A stretch of 64,000 bases of DNA from Christiangramia portivictoriae DSM 23547 (GTDB lineage Bacteria; Bacteroidota; Bacteroidia; Flavobacteriales; Flavobacteriaceae), in contig NZ_KE383971.1 in the NCBI RefSeq assembly GCF_000423045.1, positions 754,092 through 818,091 of the forward strand, in the 5' to 3' direction. The notes beneath the pieces were generated by a model. It saw only the letters and a program-made list of their open reading frames with translations. It did no database searches and was not told the DNA's origin. Below, piece by piece: positions 36,720 to 45,962 of the stretch; positions within the stretch are counted from its first letter, which is position 1, and each line of letters starts with the position of its first letter. The position numbers were made by a program, and so were the translations under genes.

Positions 36720-37313
36720 ATGAATATCGCTATCATTTATTATAGTATGACCGGTACGAATTACCAAATGGCGCAGTGGGCGGCAGAAGAGGCAAGATCC
36801 AATGGAGATCACGAAGTACGTTTGCGTAAAGTGAAAGAGACTGCACCTATGGATGTTATTAAATCTAATGATGCCTGGAAGGAGCATTATGAGCAAACAA
36901 AGGACATTGAAGCTGCAGCACTGGAGGATCTCGATTGGGCAGATGCAATAATCTTTAGCGTTCCCACGCGGTATGGAAATATCCCTTCACAGCTACAGGC
37001 ATTTTTAGATACCACCGGAGGTTTGTGGAGTAAGGGAAAACTGGTAAATAAAGTGGTGTCGGCTATGACCAGTGCACAAAATCCTCATGGTGGCCAGGAA
37101 GCTACATTGCTTTCATTGTACAAAAGTATGTTTCACTGGGGAGCCATCATAGCTGCACCGGGATATACTTCAGAAGAACTGTTTAAGACCGGAGGTAACC
37201 CTTATGGTTTTAGTACTGAAGGTGGAGTGGATAACCTCAATGATCAATCGAAAACATCCATCTCACACCAGGTAAAACGGACTATTGATATTGCTGAAAG
37301 AATCAACAAGTAA
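36720..37313 (+). CDS. WrbA-like flavodoxin-fold NAD(P)H:quinone oxidoreductase
   Basis: This 197-residue flavodoxin-like protein begins with the FMN phosphate loop 'IAIIYYSMTGTNYQMAQ'. It has 'IIFSVPTRYGNIPSQLQAF' and 'GGQEATLLSLYKSMFHWG', both typical of the WrbA family. The family reduces quinones by two electrons and protects against redox stress. It stands alone, divergent from the pseudouridine synthase gene and followed by a bidirectional terminator. Confidence 0.9.
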   Translation: MNIAIIYYSMTGTNYQMAQWAAEEARSNGDHEVRLRKVKETAPMDVIKSNDAWKEHYEQTKDIEAAALEDLDWADAIIFSVPTRYGNIPSQLQAFLDTTGGLWSKGKLVNKVVSAMTSAQNPHGGQEATLLSLYKSMFHWGAIIAAPGYTSEELFKTGGNPYGFSTEGGVDNLNDQSKTSISHQVKRTIDIAERINK

Positions 37314-37375
37314 GTCAGGTCCTGAAAACCTGCTCGTTGTACAAATTTATATTGAATAGTGGATCTTATTCCAAT

Positions 37376-37408
37376 AAAAAAGGCCCTGGACTGCCAGGGC
37401 TTTTTTTT
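37376..37408. terminator. Bidirectional terminator between wrbA-like and M3 peptidase genes
   Basis: A perfect 7-bp GC-rich stem (37383-37389 with 37394-37400), a 4-base loop, eight T on the right and six A on the left allow termination in both directions between convergent genes. Confidence 0.88.
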
Positions 37409-37427
37409 ATTTTATACATCATTCAAT

Positions 37428-39584
37428 TTAATCTTCAGATGAACCTGCATCTGGTACAGGAAATCCTCGATCACGCATCAGCGCGTCGATTTTGGCATCC
37501 CTTCCGCGGAATTTTTTATAGGCTTCTGCGGGGTCCATCGCATTTCTGGGTGCGAACAGATAGTTTACCAGTTTTCTGGCAACCTCCTTATCGTAGAAGC
37601 CACCTTCAGCTTCAGCAAAAGCTTCCGCAGCATCGGCAGTTAACACATCTGCCCATAGATACCCATAATAGCCTGTCGCGTAACCCTCACCGGAGAATAC
37701 ATGTCCAAAATGAGGCGTTCTGTGACGCATGACGATCTCTTCCGGCATATTTAATTGTTCTAAAGTTTCCTTTTCAAATTTAGCAGGATCGATCTTTTCT
37801 GGATCTGTAGTATGATATTTCATATCCATGATCGCAGATGCTAAAAACTCGGTAGTCGCAAATCCCTGGTTAAATGTTGATGCTTTCTTGATCTTAGCTA
37901 CCAGGGCTTCCGGAATTACTTCATTGGTTTCATGATGTCTGAGAAACTGATTAATCACCTTATCTGTACTAAGCCATCTTTCCAGCAACTGAGATTGAAA
38001 TTCTGTATAATCACGTACGCCTCCATTCAAAGTAGGGTATTTCACATCTGCTGAAAGAAAATGCAGAGCATGACCAAATTCATGGAAAAATGTTTCTGCA
38101 TCATCCCAGGAAACTAATACTGGTTCACCTGGAGCGGGTTCAATAAAGTTGGAGTTGTTAGAGGCCAGAACTGGTTTTTCGCCCGTAAGCTTCGTATAAC
38201 CTCTGTAAGTAGTTGCCCAGGCACCAGAACGTTTGCCCTGTCTCGCGTAGGGATCCAGATACCACAAACCTACAATCTCCCCAGAATCCTTATTGCTGAC
38301 CTCCCAAACCTTTACATCTTCATGGAAAACAGGAACACTGTTGTTTTCTACTGGAGTAAATTTAAAATTGAACAATTCTCCGGCGGTAAAGAATAGCGCC
38401 TGAGTAAGGTTACCTAGTTCCAGGTATTGCTTTACTTCTTCGCTATCAAGATCATACTTTTCTTTTCTAACTTTTTCCGCATAAAATCTATAATCCCATG
38501 GTTTGATGGTGATACCGGCATTTTCCTTATCTGCAACCTTCTGCATGTCTGCCACCTCTTCCTTGACCCTGGCAAGGGCAGCAGGCCATACCTGCATCAT
38601 CAGGTCCATGGCATTTTCCGGGTTTTTGGCCATGCGATTTTGTAAACGCCATTGCGCATAATTCTCATATCCCAGTAATTCCACACGCTCATCTCTAAGC
38701 TTCAGAATTTCCTGAATGATCTTCTTATTATCAAATTCATCGTTATTATCTCCTCTGGAATAGTAGTTCTTCCAAACCTTTTCACGCAATGCTCGTTCTG
38801 TGGAATAGGTAAGGAATGGATCCATGGATGATCTGGTATTGGTCACCGCATATGAGCCCTTATGATCACGGTCTTCCGCAGCTTTGGCCGCAGATTTCAC
38901 GTAGGATTCTGGCAGTCCGCCAATCTGTTCCTTAGTAAGATAGATCACGTAATTTTCTTCGTCTGCCAGTACATTGCTTGAAAACCTGGTATATAGTGCA
39001 GAAAGCTCCTTGTTGATCTCAGCATAGCGTTTTTTGTCTGCTTCGTTCAGGTTGGCGCCCTGCATGGCGAATTCTTCATAAATCAGGTCGATCACTCTTT
39101 GTTCTGCGGAATCCAGGGGTTTCTCCTGAGAGTTCTCATAAACCGTTTTTATACGTTCGAACAAGGCTTCATTCTGGCTGATCTTAGATGAATACTCAGA
39201 AATTTCTGGAGCCAGTTCTTTCTGAACTGCTCTAAACTCCGGGCTGGAAACATTGCTGCTATAAATGCCATAATACGTAAAAGCCCGATTAAGTTCCCTG
39301 CCTGCCTTTTCCATGGGAATTATAGTATTCTCGAAAGTAGCTTCCGCAGAATTACTGGCGATTTGGTTGATCTCTTCCAGATGTAGCTGCATTCCTTTGC
39401 GAATCGCAGGTTTGATAAGTGAAACTTCCATTTTATCAAAGGCCGGGACTCCTTCATAAGGACCCTGCCATTCCTTTAGCAGCGGGTTTTCCATAATTTC
39501 CTGGTTATTTTCCTGAGCACTAGCCTGACTTATAAGCGCAGATAGCGCGATCATGCTTATGCCTGTTCGTATTTTCTTTTTCAT
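37428..39584 (-). CDS. Secreted M3-family oligopeptidase (dipeptidyl carboxypeptidase-like)
   Basis: This 718-residue precursor has a Sec signal peptide ('MIALSALISQASAQ'). The zinc-binding motif is 'HEFGH' at residues 501-505 in 'AETFFHEFGHALHF', and the rest of the M3 domain is intact ('GHVFSGEGYATGYYGYLWAD'). The length and signal peptide fit Dcp-like peptidyl-dipeptidases of Bacteroidota. It would cut dipeptides from the C termini of short peptides in the periplasm. It appears monocistronic, and the AraC-type regulator lies 86 bases upstream on the same strand. Confidence 0.92.
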   Translation of the reverse strand: MKKKIRTGISMIALSALISQASAQENNQEIMENPLLKEWQGPYEGVPAFDKMEVSLIKPAIRKGMQLHLEEINQIASNSAEATFENTIIPMEKAGRELNRAFTYYGIYSSNVSSPEFRAVQKELAPEISEYSSKISQNEALFERIKTVYENSQEKPLDSAEQRVIDLIYEEFAMQGANLNEADKKRYAEINKELSALYTRFSSNVLADEENYVIYLTKEQIGGLPESYVKSAAKAAEDRDHKGSYAVTNTRSSMDPFLTYSTERALREKVWKNYYSRGDNNDEFDNKKIIQEILKLRDERVELLGYENYAQWRLQNRMAKNPENAMDLMMQVWPAALARVKEEVADMQKVADKENAGITIKPWDYRFYAEKVRKEKYDLDSEEVKQYLELGNLTQALFFTAGELFNFKFTPVENNSVPVFHEDVKVWEVSNKDSGEIVGLWYLDPYARQGKRSGAWATTYRGYTKLTGEKPVLASNNSNFIEPAPGEPVLVSWDDAETFFHEFGHALHFLSADVKYPTLNGGVRDYTEFQSQLLERWLSTDKVINQFLRHHETNEVIPEALVAKIKKASTFNQGFATTEFLASAIMDMKYHTTDPEKIDPAKFEKETLEQLNMPEEIVMRHRTPHFGHVFSGEGYATGYYGYLWADVLTADAAEAFAEAEGGFYDKEVARKLVNYLFAPRNAMDPAEAYKKFRGRDAKIDALMRDRGFPVPDAGSSED

Positions 39585-39670
39585 GTATTAAATTTATGTT
39601 GAGGTCTTTTATTGTACAAAACCCAGACCAAAGCCTGGACCAGTACCTTCATGTTTGTTATAAAAAATGA

Positions 39671-40690
39671 TTATTTAGCTGGTAACTCATTTCTGGAAAG
39701 AACTTTCCTGGGGGATACTCCGTATTTTCTTTTAAAGATCTTTGAAAAATAACTCCGGCTTGACAACCCAAGTTCATATACCACTTCGCTCACATTCTTT
39801 TTTCCGGAAGAAAGCATGTGCAGAGCTTTTGTAAGGCGAATATCGCGCACATACTCGTTCACGGTTTTCCCATAAACTTTCTGAAAGACTTCCTGGAGTT
39901 TATTAGTATTAACTCCGGCGATCTGGGCCAGTTCATTGACTGTTCCCACCTGAGCAAGATTGGAATCTATATAGCCCACAACCTTTTCCACGGCCGCCCG
40001 GTCCTTCTCCTTTAATTCATCCTGAGTTTGCTGATCCTCCTTTTTAAAGCGATTAAGCATATAACTAAGAATCTCCAACGATTTCGCACCCACAAAATTG
40101 ATCCTGGGAAAACCTGTTAGATCACAGGTTTTAATTTCCTTGATGATTTCTGAAGTTTGAAGACTGATATTTCCCAAACTCGAAACCCGGTTGTGAGCCT
40201 GTACGTCACTAAATAATCTGTAAAAAATGGGTTCCAGTTCATGCAAGTCAAAACTGAAGTATTCCTGAAACTTCAACCGATCTATCTCGAGGTAACAAAG
40301 TGTTGTTTCCACATCTTTTTTAAGGGTAATATTGTAAGTCTCCTTGCTCTTAGGAGCTGCGATGACAAACTGATGATCTTCCACCACGACTTCAGTATCT
40401 AAAATATCGAAACTACTGCCAATCTTTCCTTCCAGGCAATATATGAATCGTATAGGTTTTATAGTGGGATGGGAGATTCGAAGTTCTGTATCCTCCCGAA
40501 CTGTTACATGGTACATATACAAACCAATGCCATTAGGAAAATTAATTCCCCGAATGTTACCATCGCCTATTGAATCTGGAATGAATAATGAAAATTCGCC
40601 AAGGTGTTCAGAATGATCTATACCTACGGTCTTTGCAAGTTCGGGGATAAAATCATCTACATCATTTATTTCTAAATGATAAGTCTTCAT
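39671..40690 (-). CDS. AraC-family transcriptional regulator
   Basis: The 339-residue protein has a C-terminal two-helix-turn-helix AraC domain (~240-335) with 'VNELAQIAGVNTNKLQEVF' and the signature 'ELGLSSRSYFSKIFKRKYG'. The N-terminal 230 residues form a cupin-like sensor region with no recognised ligand motif; 'HVTVREDTELRISHP' suggests a beta-barrel. No target genes can be deduced. It lies between the M3 peptidase and ABC permease genes on the same strand, with gaps of 86 and 107 bases, so it is probably independently transcribed. Confidence 0.9.
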   Translation of the reverse strand: MKTYHLEINDVDDFIPELAKTVGIDHSEHLGEFSLFIPDSIGDGNIRGINFPNGIGLYMYHVTVREDTELRISHPTIKPIRFIYCLEGKIGSSFDILDTEVVVEDHQFVIAAPKSKETYNITLKKDVETTLCYLEIDRLKFQEYFSFDLHELEPIFYRLFSDVQAHNRVSSLGNISLQTSEIIKEIKTCDLTGFPRINFVGAKSLEILSYMLNRFKKEDQQTQDELKEKDRAAVEKVVGYIDSNLAQVGTVNELAQIAGVNTNKLQEVFQKVYGKTVNEYVRDIRLTKALHMLSSGKKNVSEVVYELGLSSRSYFSKIFKRKYGVSPRKVLSRNELPAK

Positions 40691-40797
40691 AAAATTGAGT
40701 TAGCTGGTTAATCCATACAAGGTACACTGCGATTTGGATTATCACGGCTAAAGAATTGTTAAATTCATATGGTCTTTATAATTACGATCAATTTAAC

Positions 40798-43341
40798 TTA
40801 TCCTAACTCTTTCCGTAGCACAGCCAGGGGTGGACTTTTTACGACACTATAACTGTTCACCAGCCCAATGATCACAACCAGTGCGGTAATTGCTGGAAAA
40901 ACTACCAGAAACGGAATCCATGAGGGGATGAACGTTGTGTCAAACAGGAAATAGCCAATCAGGTAGCTCGATATAAAAGATAGCAGTATCCCAGACATGC
41001 TTCCCAGGATTCCCAGGAACAAATATTCCAGACCAAGAATTTTAAGGATCTGAGCGTTTTTTGCTCCAAGGGTCCTTAAAAGCACACTTTCTCGAATTCG
41101 TTGATATTTGCTGGTTCTAACTGCACCAATGAGTACGATGATGCCGGTAAGAATACTGAAAAAAGCCATGAAATTAATAAGCCACGAGATCTTGCCGAGA
41201 ATTTCCTCCACAACTTTTAGAACCTGTCTAAGATCGATAATGGTCACATTGGGGAATTTCTTTACCAGTTGCTGCTGAAGCTTCGCAGACGTATTATCGT
41301 CCTGCACGCGTGTTGTCATTACTCTGAATTGCGGTGCATCTTCCAGGACACCGGTGGGGAATAAAATCGAGAAATTAATCTGCATGTTACTCCAGTCAAC
41401 GCTGCGGATACTCGCCACTTCAGTTTCCAGCTGAACTCCCTGAACGTTAAATATCATGCGATCTCCAATACTGGCCTCGGCATCTTCAGCAAGGTTGTCA
41501 CTTATAGAAATGGGCACAGCACCTTCTCCAGTGTATTTAGACTTCCAATAGCCTTCAAGAATCTCTTCAGTTTCAGAAAGACTATCACGATACGTAGTGC
41601 GGAACTCATGATCCAGAACCCAGTTATTTATCGTGCTGCTGGTATCATTACGAATTTCATTGGTGCTTCTGCCTTTCAGCTCAATAACCCGCATCGTTAC
41701 TATAGGGATGTCTTCTAAAAGCTCCAGGTCACTACTGTCAATAACACGCTTTACCTGTTCCTTCTGCTCACTTTGAACATCCAGCAGGATCATATTTGGA
41801 GTATTCTGCTTACTTTCAAGTGTGGTTTGGGCCAGAAGCAAATCCCTGGTAAAATACAGGGTGCTAATTAAAAAAGTTCCTATTCCAATGGCCAGGATGA
41901 GAATGAGTGTTTGATTTTGAGGTCGGTAGAGGTTTAAAATGCTTTGTCTAACCGGGAATCCCCAGTTCTTCGGAAAATACTTTTTGACCAATTTCATGAT
42001 CAAAGCCGCAAATCCGCTTAAAATGGTAAAGGTAACTGCCAGTCCCAGAACGAACCAGATCGCGTATAACCAATTATCGAGTAACCAGAATGCAAAGATC
42101 CAGATGAAGATGATGACTGCCAGTGATACCAGGAACTTATATCTTTTATTCGATCCTGCAGATTGCTGCATGCGCAAGGTCTGCAATGGAGATATATCCA
42201 GGGTTTTAAGTAGAGGGTATAATGCAAAAAGCACCGACATACTGACTCCCAGGATAATTCCTGTAAGAATTACCAGCGGCGATATTTGCAGATCCAATTC
42301 TACCGGTAGCAGATCCTGAAGCAGGTAGGGGAAAAATTCCTGTAAACCAAGGCCTAATAGTGTTCCAATTACAGAGCCAATTAATCCAATGATGATCACC
42401 TGTATCAAAAAGATCTGAAAACTTTGTTTTCTGGATGCTCCCAGGCATTTTAAAATTGCGATCGATGCAACCTTTTCTTTAATATAGATATGTATGGCGC
42501 TGGCGATTCCAACACACCCAAGCAATAGCGCGATAAAAGCGACCAGGTTCAGGAATTTCGCAAAATTTTCATAGCGCCTTCCCAATCTCCGGCTGGTGGA
42601 CAGGTGCGTGTCCAGGTCTGCTTCATTTGCATCAAGTATAGGATCAAGTTCTTCATCAAACTTCTCCATATCAAGATCTTCAGAAGCAGTAAAGTAATAT
42701 TTGTAATCGATTCGGCTACCGGTTTGAACCAGTCCAGATTCATCTATGGCTGAAAATGGTACGAGTAGAGGAGGAGCTATGGAACTGAAAATGCTGGAGC
42801 TACCCGGAACATTGTTTAAAGCTCCGCCAATCTTTAATCTGGCGTTACCAATTTTCACGCTGTCCCCAATTTCCAGTCCCAACTGAAGCATTACCGTGGC
42901 ATCAACCAAAGCAACACTAGATTTTTTAAAATTCCTACCAGCTTGTGCAGGTGTAGTTTCTATTTCCCCATAAAATGGAAAACCTCCTTCGATTCCCCGA
43001 ACCTGCATTAACTTCGTTCCCTGTTTTCCGGGAAAGGCTGCCATGGAAGCGAAACTAATTTCTCTTGCTTCTGCGCCGCCCAGGGAATCTATGATCCCAA
43101 AAACTTTTTCGGTAGGAAGTTGATCACTGTCAATAATATAATCTGCACCCATCAGCGATTTTGACTGGAGTGCGATATTACGTTTAAGGTTTGTACTAAA
43201 AGATTGTATGGAAACCACCGCAGCGATTCCCAGAACGATGGATGCGATAAATAAAAATAATTTCCTGCTGCTTGCTTTCCCGTCCCTGTAAGCCATTTTT
43301 AATAACCAGGAGAAACCAGCCTTAGATCTATGGGAACTCAT
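40798..43341 (-). CDS. FtsX/MacB-type ABC transporter permease (YbbP-like)
   Basis: This large permease (about 847 residues) has one helix near the N terminus ('KLFLFIASIVLGIAAVVSI') and two FtsX-like domains of 3-4 helices each (near residues 255-390 and 720-845), with a large periplasmic segment between helices. Its architecture matches E. coli YbbP. The longest frame begins at 43377 inside the ATPase gene, but ATG 43341 lies one base after the ATPase stop and is the more natural start. It forms an exporter or lipid/lipoprotein-handling complex with the ATPase encoded just upstream. The substrate is unknown. Confidence 0.88.
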   Translation of the reverse strand: MSSHRSKAGFSWLLKMAYRDGKASSRKLFLFIASIVLGIAAVVSIQSFSTNLKRNIALQSKSLMGADYIIDSDQLPTEKVFGIIDSLGGAEAREISFASMAAFPGKQGTKLMQVRGIEGGFPFYGEIETTPAQAGRNFKKSSVALVDATVMLQLGLEIGDSVKIGNARLKIGGALNNVPGSSSIFSSIAPPLLVPFSAIDESGLVQTGSRIDYKYYFTASEDLDMEKFDEELDPILDANEADLDTHLSTSRRLGRRYENFAKFLNLVAFIALLLGCVGIASAIHIYIKEKVASIAILKCLGASRKQSFQIFLIQVIIIGLIGSVIGTLLGLGLQEFFPYLLQDLLPVELDLQISPLVILTGIILGVSMSVLFALYPLLKTLDISPLQTLRMQQSAGSNKRYKFLVSLAVIIFIWIFAFWLLDNWLYAIWFVLGLAVTFTILSGFAALIMKLVKKYFPKNWGFPVRQSILNLYRPQNQTLILILAIGIGTFLISTLYFTRDLLLAQTTLESKQNTPNMILLDVQSEQKEQVKRVIDSSDLELLEDIPIVTMRVIELKGRSTNEIRNDTSSTINNWVLDHEFRTTYRDSLSETEEILEGYWKSKYTGEGAVPISISDNLAEDAEASIGDRMIFNVQGVQLETEVASIRSVDWSNMQINFSILFPTGVLEDAPQFRVMTTRVQDDNTSAKLQQQLVKKFPNVTIIDLRQVLKVVEEILGKISWLINFMAFFSILTGIIVLIGAVRTSKYQRIRESVLLRTLGAKNAQILKILGLEYLFLGILGSMSGILLSFISSYLIGYFLFDTTFIPSWIPFLVVFPAITALVVIIGLVNSYSVVKSPPLAVLRKELG

Positions 43342-43342
43342 A

Positions 43343-44026
43343 TTACTGCTGGTTTTGTAGTTTCTGAACCTTTCCACCTCGAAGTTTCAGGATACGTTGT
43401 GTTTTCTTGGCAAGTTCCAAATCATGGGTCACGATCACCAGGGTAGTACCCAGATCCTTGTTCAGGCTTAGTAAAAGGTCAACTACATTTTTTCCGGTAG
43501 CTTCATCCAGGTTTCCGGTAGGTTCGTCTGCAAAAAGTATTTTGGGTTTATTACAAAATGCCCGCGCCAGAGCTACTCTTTGTTGTTCTCCTCCAGAGAG
43601 TTGTGTAGGATAATGATGCATTCTGTCTTGTAAGCCAACTTTTTCCAGAAGGGCTGTGGCTTCATTTTCTGCACTCGAATCTCCCCGCAGCTCCAATGGT
43701 ACCGCGACATTTTCCAGTGCCGTGAGGGTAGGAATCAATTGAAAGTTCTGGAATACAAAACCAACATGCCTGTTTCTCAACTCGGCGCGACCATCTTCAT
43801 CAAGCTCACTTAAATTTTGTCCGCAAAGGTCCACAGTTCCATCATCAATTCGATCCAGTCCCGCGCTCAGGCCAAGTAATGTGGTCTTTCCACTTCCCGA
43901 AGGGCCAACGATAGCAAAAGTTTCACCTTCTTCAATATCAAAGTTGATCTTATCCAGGATGACCAGCTTTTTACTCCCGTTTTCATAAGTTTTGCTGAGA
44001 TTTTCCACCCTTAAAATTTTTGCCAT
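43343..44026 (-). CDS. ABC transporter ATP-binding protein (YbbA/LolD-like)
   Basis: From ATG 44026 the protein has 227 residues with all ABC motifs: Walker A 'GPSGSGKTTLL', Q-loop 'FVFQNFQLIPTLTALENV', signature 'LSGGEQQRVALARAF', Walker B 'ILFADEPTGNLD' and H-loop 'VIVTHD'. 'TALENVAVPLELRG' places it in the LolD/MacB/YbbA group. A TTG 36 bases upstream extends the frame but is unlikely. It is the first gene of the operon with the FtsX-type permease, and divergent from the TesA-like esterase with 52 bases between starts. Confidence 0.93.
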   Translation of the reverse strand: MAKILRVENLSKTYENGSKKLVILDKINFDIEEGETFAIVGPSGSGKTTLLGLSAGLDRIDDGTVDLCGQNLSELDEDGRAELRNRHVGFVFQNFQLIPTLTALENVAVPLELRGDSSAENEATALLEKVGLQDRMHHYPTQLSGGEQQRVALARAFCNKPKILFADEPTGNLDEATGKNVVDLLLSLNKDLGTTLVIVTHDLELAKKTQRILKLRGGKVQKLQNQQ

Positions 44027-44078
44027 CTTAGTTGTTTTAATTTTCTTTACTCGGGCCAACAAAATAAGAAATGATTTT

Positions 44079-44786
44079 ATGAATACTGCACCTATCTTTC
44101 GAAGCTTTCAAATCTTTGCGCTTAGTTTAGTTTTACTGCTGAATCTTTCATGCGGAAATGAAAAAAAATCGGTTGCATCTGAAGAGAAATCTGCCACTGA
44201 AGAATCTGAGAATAATTCAGAAGAAGAAAATACTAAAACCATCCTGTTTTTTGGGGATAGTATTACTGCAGGCTACGGGCTTGAAACCGATGAAGCTTTC
44301 CCCAATCTAATTCAGCAGCGACTGGATTCTCTGGGTTATGATTACAAGGTGATCAACGCAGGGCTGAGTGGAGAAACGACTGCCGGAGGTCTCAATCGTA
44401 TAGACTGGGTTCTCAAGCAAAATGTGGAGATCTTTGTTCTTGAACTTGGCGCAAATGATGGCTTACGTGGTGTTCCTTTAGCTGAAACCAGGTCCAATCT
44501 CAATAAGATCGTAGATTACGTTCAGGAAAAAAATGCAGAAACCAGGATCATTCTTGCTGGCATGCAGATTCCGCCAAACCTGGGAGCAGAATATACTTCA
44601 GAATTTAAAAAGTTATTTCCGGAGCTGGCTGAAAAAGAGAATATTGAACTAATACCATTTATTCTTGAAGGTGTTGCAGGTGATCCGGAACTCAATCAAC
44701 AGGATGGAATTCATCCAACGGCTGAAGCACAGCCAATTCTTGTGGACAATATCTGGGAAACTTTAGAACCTCTCCTTCAGAAATAG
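44079..44786 (+). CDS. TesA-like SGNH/GDSL esterase (lipoprotein)
   Basis: The 235-residue protein begins with a lipoprotein signal ('LVLLLNLSCGNEK'; ATG 44079 chosen over the longer frame) and an acidic Ser/Glu-rich linker. The SGNH hydrolase blocks are visible: 'FFGDSITAGYGLETDEAFP' with the nucleophile Ser, the Gly block 'INAGLSGETTAGG', 'LELGANDGLRG' with the Asn, and 'DGIHPTAEAQPILVDNIW' with the catalytic Asp and His. It probably hydrolyses acyl esters or lysophospholipids in the envelope. Divergence from an YbbA/YbbP-type transporter matches the E. coli tesA neighbourhood. The 3' end overlaps the convergent membrane-protein gene by 24 bases. Confidence 0.9.
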   Translation: MNTAPIFRSFQIFALSLVLLLNLSCGNEKKSVASEEKSATEESENNSEEENTKTILFFGDSITAGYGLETDEAFPNLIQQRLDSLGYDYKVINAGLSGETTAGGLNRIDWVLKQNVEIFVLELGANDGLRGVPLAETRSNLNKIVDYVQEKNAETRIILAGMQIPPNLGAEYTSEFKKLFPELAEKENIELIPFILEGVAGDPELNQQDGIHPTAEAQPILVDNIWETLEPLLQK

Positions 44787-45146
44787 TTCTTGAAACCCCA
44801 GGCTGGAACAAAATGCGATCGCCGCGGTAGTGCCCAGACTGCCTCCAAAACCTTCGAAAAATATGCCGGTGCAGTAAAATAATATTCCGAAGAAAACAGA
44901 AGACAAAGTGATAAGGCGGTAACTGCCTGCGATTTTTTCTGAAGCCATTCCAACAAAACTTGCACCCATGATAACCAGAGGTAGTGCTTCCCGAAGAACT
45001 TCACTTAACGGCATATAGCTTAAAAATCCTCCCAAAATACTCATCAGGGAAGAAGCAATAACGGCTCCTAAATTTAGTCTATTGTTCAGGAAATAGGTCG
45101 ATAGACCTGCGAACAAGCTGCAACCTATAATAAGTAGTAAAAACAT
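44763..45146 (-). CDS. Small polytopic membrane protein, paralogue of its upstream neighbour
   Basis: This 127-residue protein appears to have four hydrophobic helices and no signal peptide. It shares a recognisable pattern with the upstream protein: 'GLSTYFLNNRLNLGAVIAS' resembles 'GLATFLLQDQLQLNAVLSA', and 'GASFVGMASEKIAGSY' resembles 'GAFVGMTPAIVAGNY'. It is thus a homologue of the second half of its partner. The start overlaps the upstream stop by one base (TAATG), so they are probably made together and may form a complex. I recognise no family and assign no function. Confidence 0.72.
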   Translation of the reverse strand: MFLLLIIGCSLFAGLSTYFLNNRLNLGAVIASSLMSILGGFLSYMPLSEVLREALPLVIMGASFVGMASEKIAGSYRLITLSSVFFGILFYCTGIFFEGFGGSLGTTAAIAFCSSLGFQELFLKERF

Positions 45147-45688
45147 TATAATAGAAAGTAGGTTAAAAGACTTACAAGGCTTACACCGGCAAAAGCGATA
45201 GTTCCAAGTTTTCCTGCATACCCCTTAAAATCGCCACGCAACAGGATCAGTATGCATGCAGCAGAAAATGAAGCGAGTAATATAAAAATGTAGTTTCCAG
45301 CAACGATGGCCGGCGTCATTCCTACGAAAGCACCACAATAAATGGCAGGTGAAGCTATGCTGGCAAGTCGATGATCTGTCAGTTTCGGCAAAACGCCACC
45401 AGTAAGACCAATGATGCCTGCAGAAAGTACTGCATTTAGTTGAAGTTGATCCTGTAATAGGAAAGTCGCCAATCCGCCAGCAATCACGAAGAAGATCGTT
45501 TCCAGGTGAATTTCATGATTTGTCGAATCCTTTTTTTTAGAAATATGCTTAGTGTAAAAGTAGAGAAGCAGCGAGGTGATCAATATAAGGGCAGTAAGTT
45601 GAAAAAGCTGCTGCTGACTCTCAAATATTGCAAATCCAATAAAAAGAAGATGAAATACAAAGAATATGAATTGGGGTAGTTTCCGCAT
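45146..45688 (-). CDS. Small polytopic membrane protein of unknown function
   Basis: This 180-residue protein has five to six hydrophobic helices, with a short basic loop ('KHISKKKDS') after the second. Residues ~70-180 are homologous to the 127-residue downstream protein. Conserved features are a helix ending in small residues and Gly-Gly ('LTGGVLP'), and 'FVGMTPAIVAG'. The pattern of small residues in helices suggests a channel or transporter, but that is inference. It is the first gene of the pair. Immediately upstream is a 390-base stretch holding only a possible small ORF. Confidence 0.72.
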   Translation of the reverse strand: MRKLPQFIFFVFHLLFIGFAIFESQQQLFQLTALILITSLLLYFYTKHISKKKDSTNHEIHLETIFFVIAGGLATFLLQDQLQLNAVLSAGIIGLTGGVLPKLTDHRLASIASPAIYCGAFVGMTPAIVAGNYIFILLASFSAACILILLRGDFKGYAGKLGTIAFAGVSLVSLLTYFLL

Positions 45689-45858
45689 GAATGTAGTGGT
45701 CTCGAAGAAAAGAAGAACCTTTCAAAAAGTAAGAATATTGCTGAGTCTTAAGGGATTTTGGTGAATCCACTAATTTTAACGAATGTTGAATTGTTTCTAA
45801 AATAAAATAATCACTATTTTTAAGTAGGATCAAGTAGTGCATTGATTTATAACCATAT

Positions 45859-45921
45859 ATGAGTTCTGGCCACTATCAATTCTATCATTTTAAAATGAAT
45901 TTGGACTGGTATTATTTATAA
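45859..45921 (+). CDS. Possible 20-residue aromatic-rich small protein
   Basis: An ATG at 45859 opens a 20-codon frame rich in aromatic residues (five Tyr, two Phe, one Trp) ending with TAA at 45919-45921. A strong terminator follows 41 bases later, with no other gene for it to serve. The ORF may be real, or the transcript may be a small RNA. No family is known to me and the evidence is weak. Confidence 0.25.
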   Translation: MSSGHYQFYHFKMNLDWYYL

Positions 45922-45962
45922 ATCTAAATGCTCGAAGATCTGCATAATTAATGATCAGTTTT

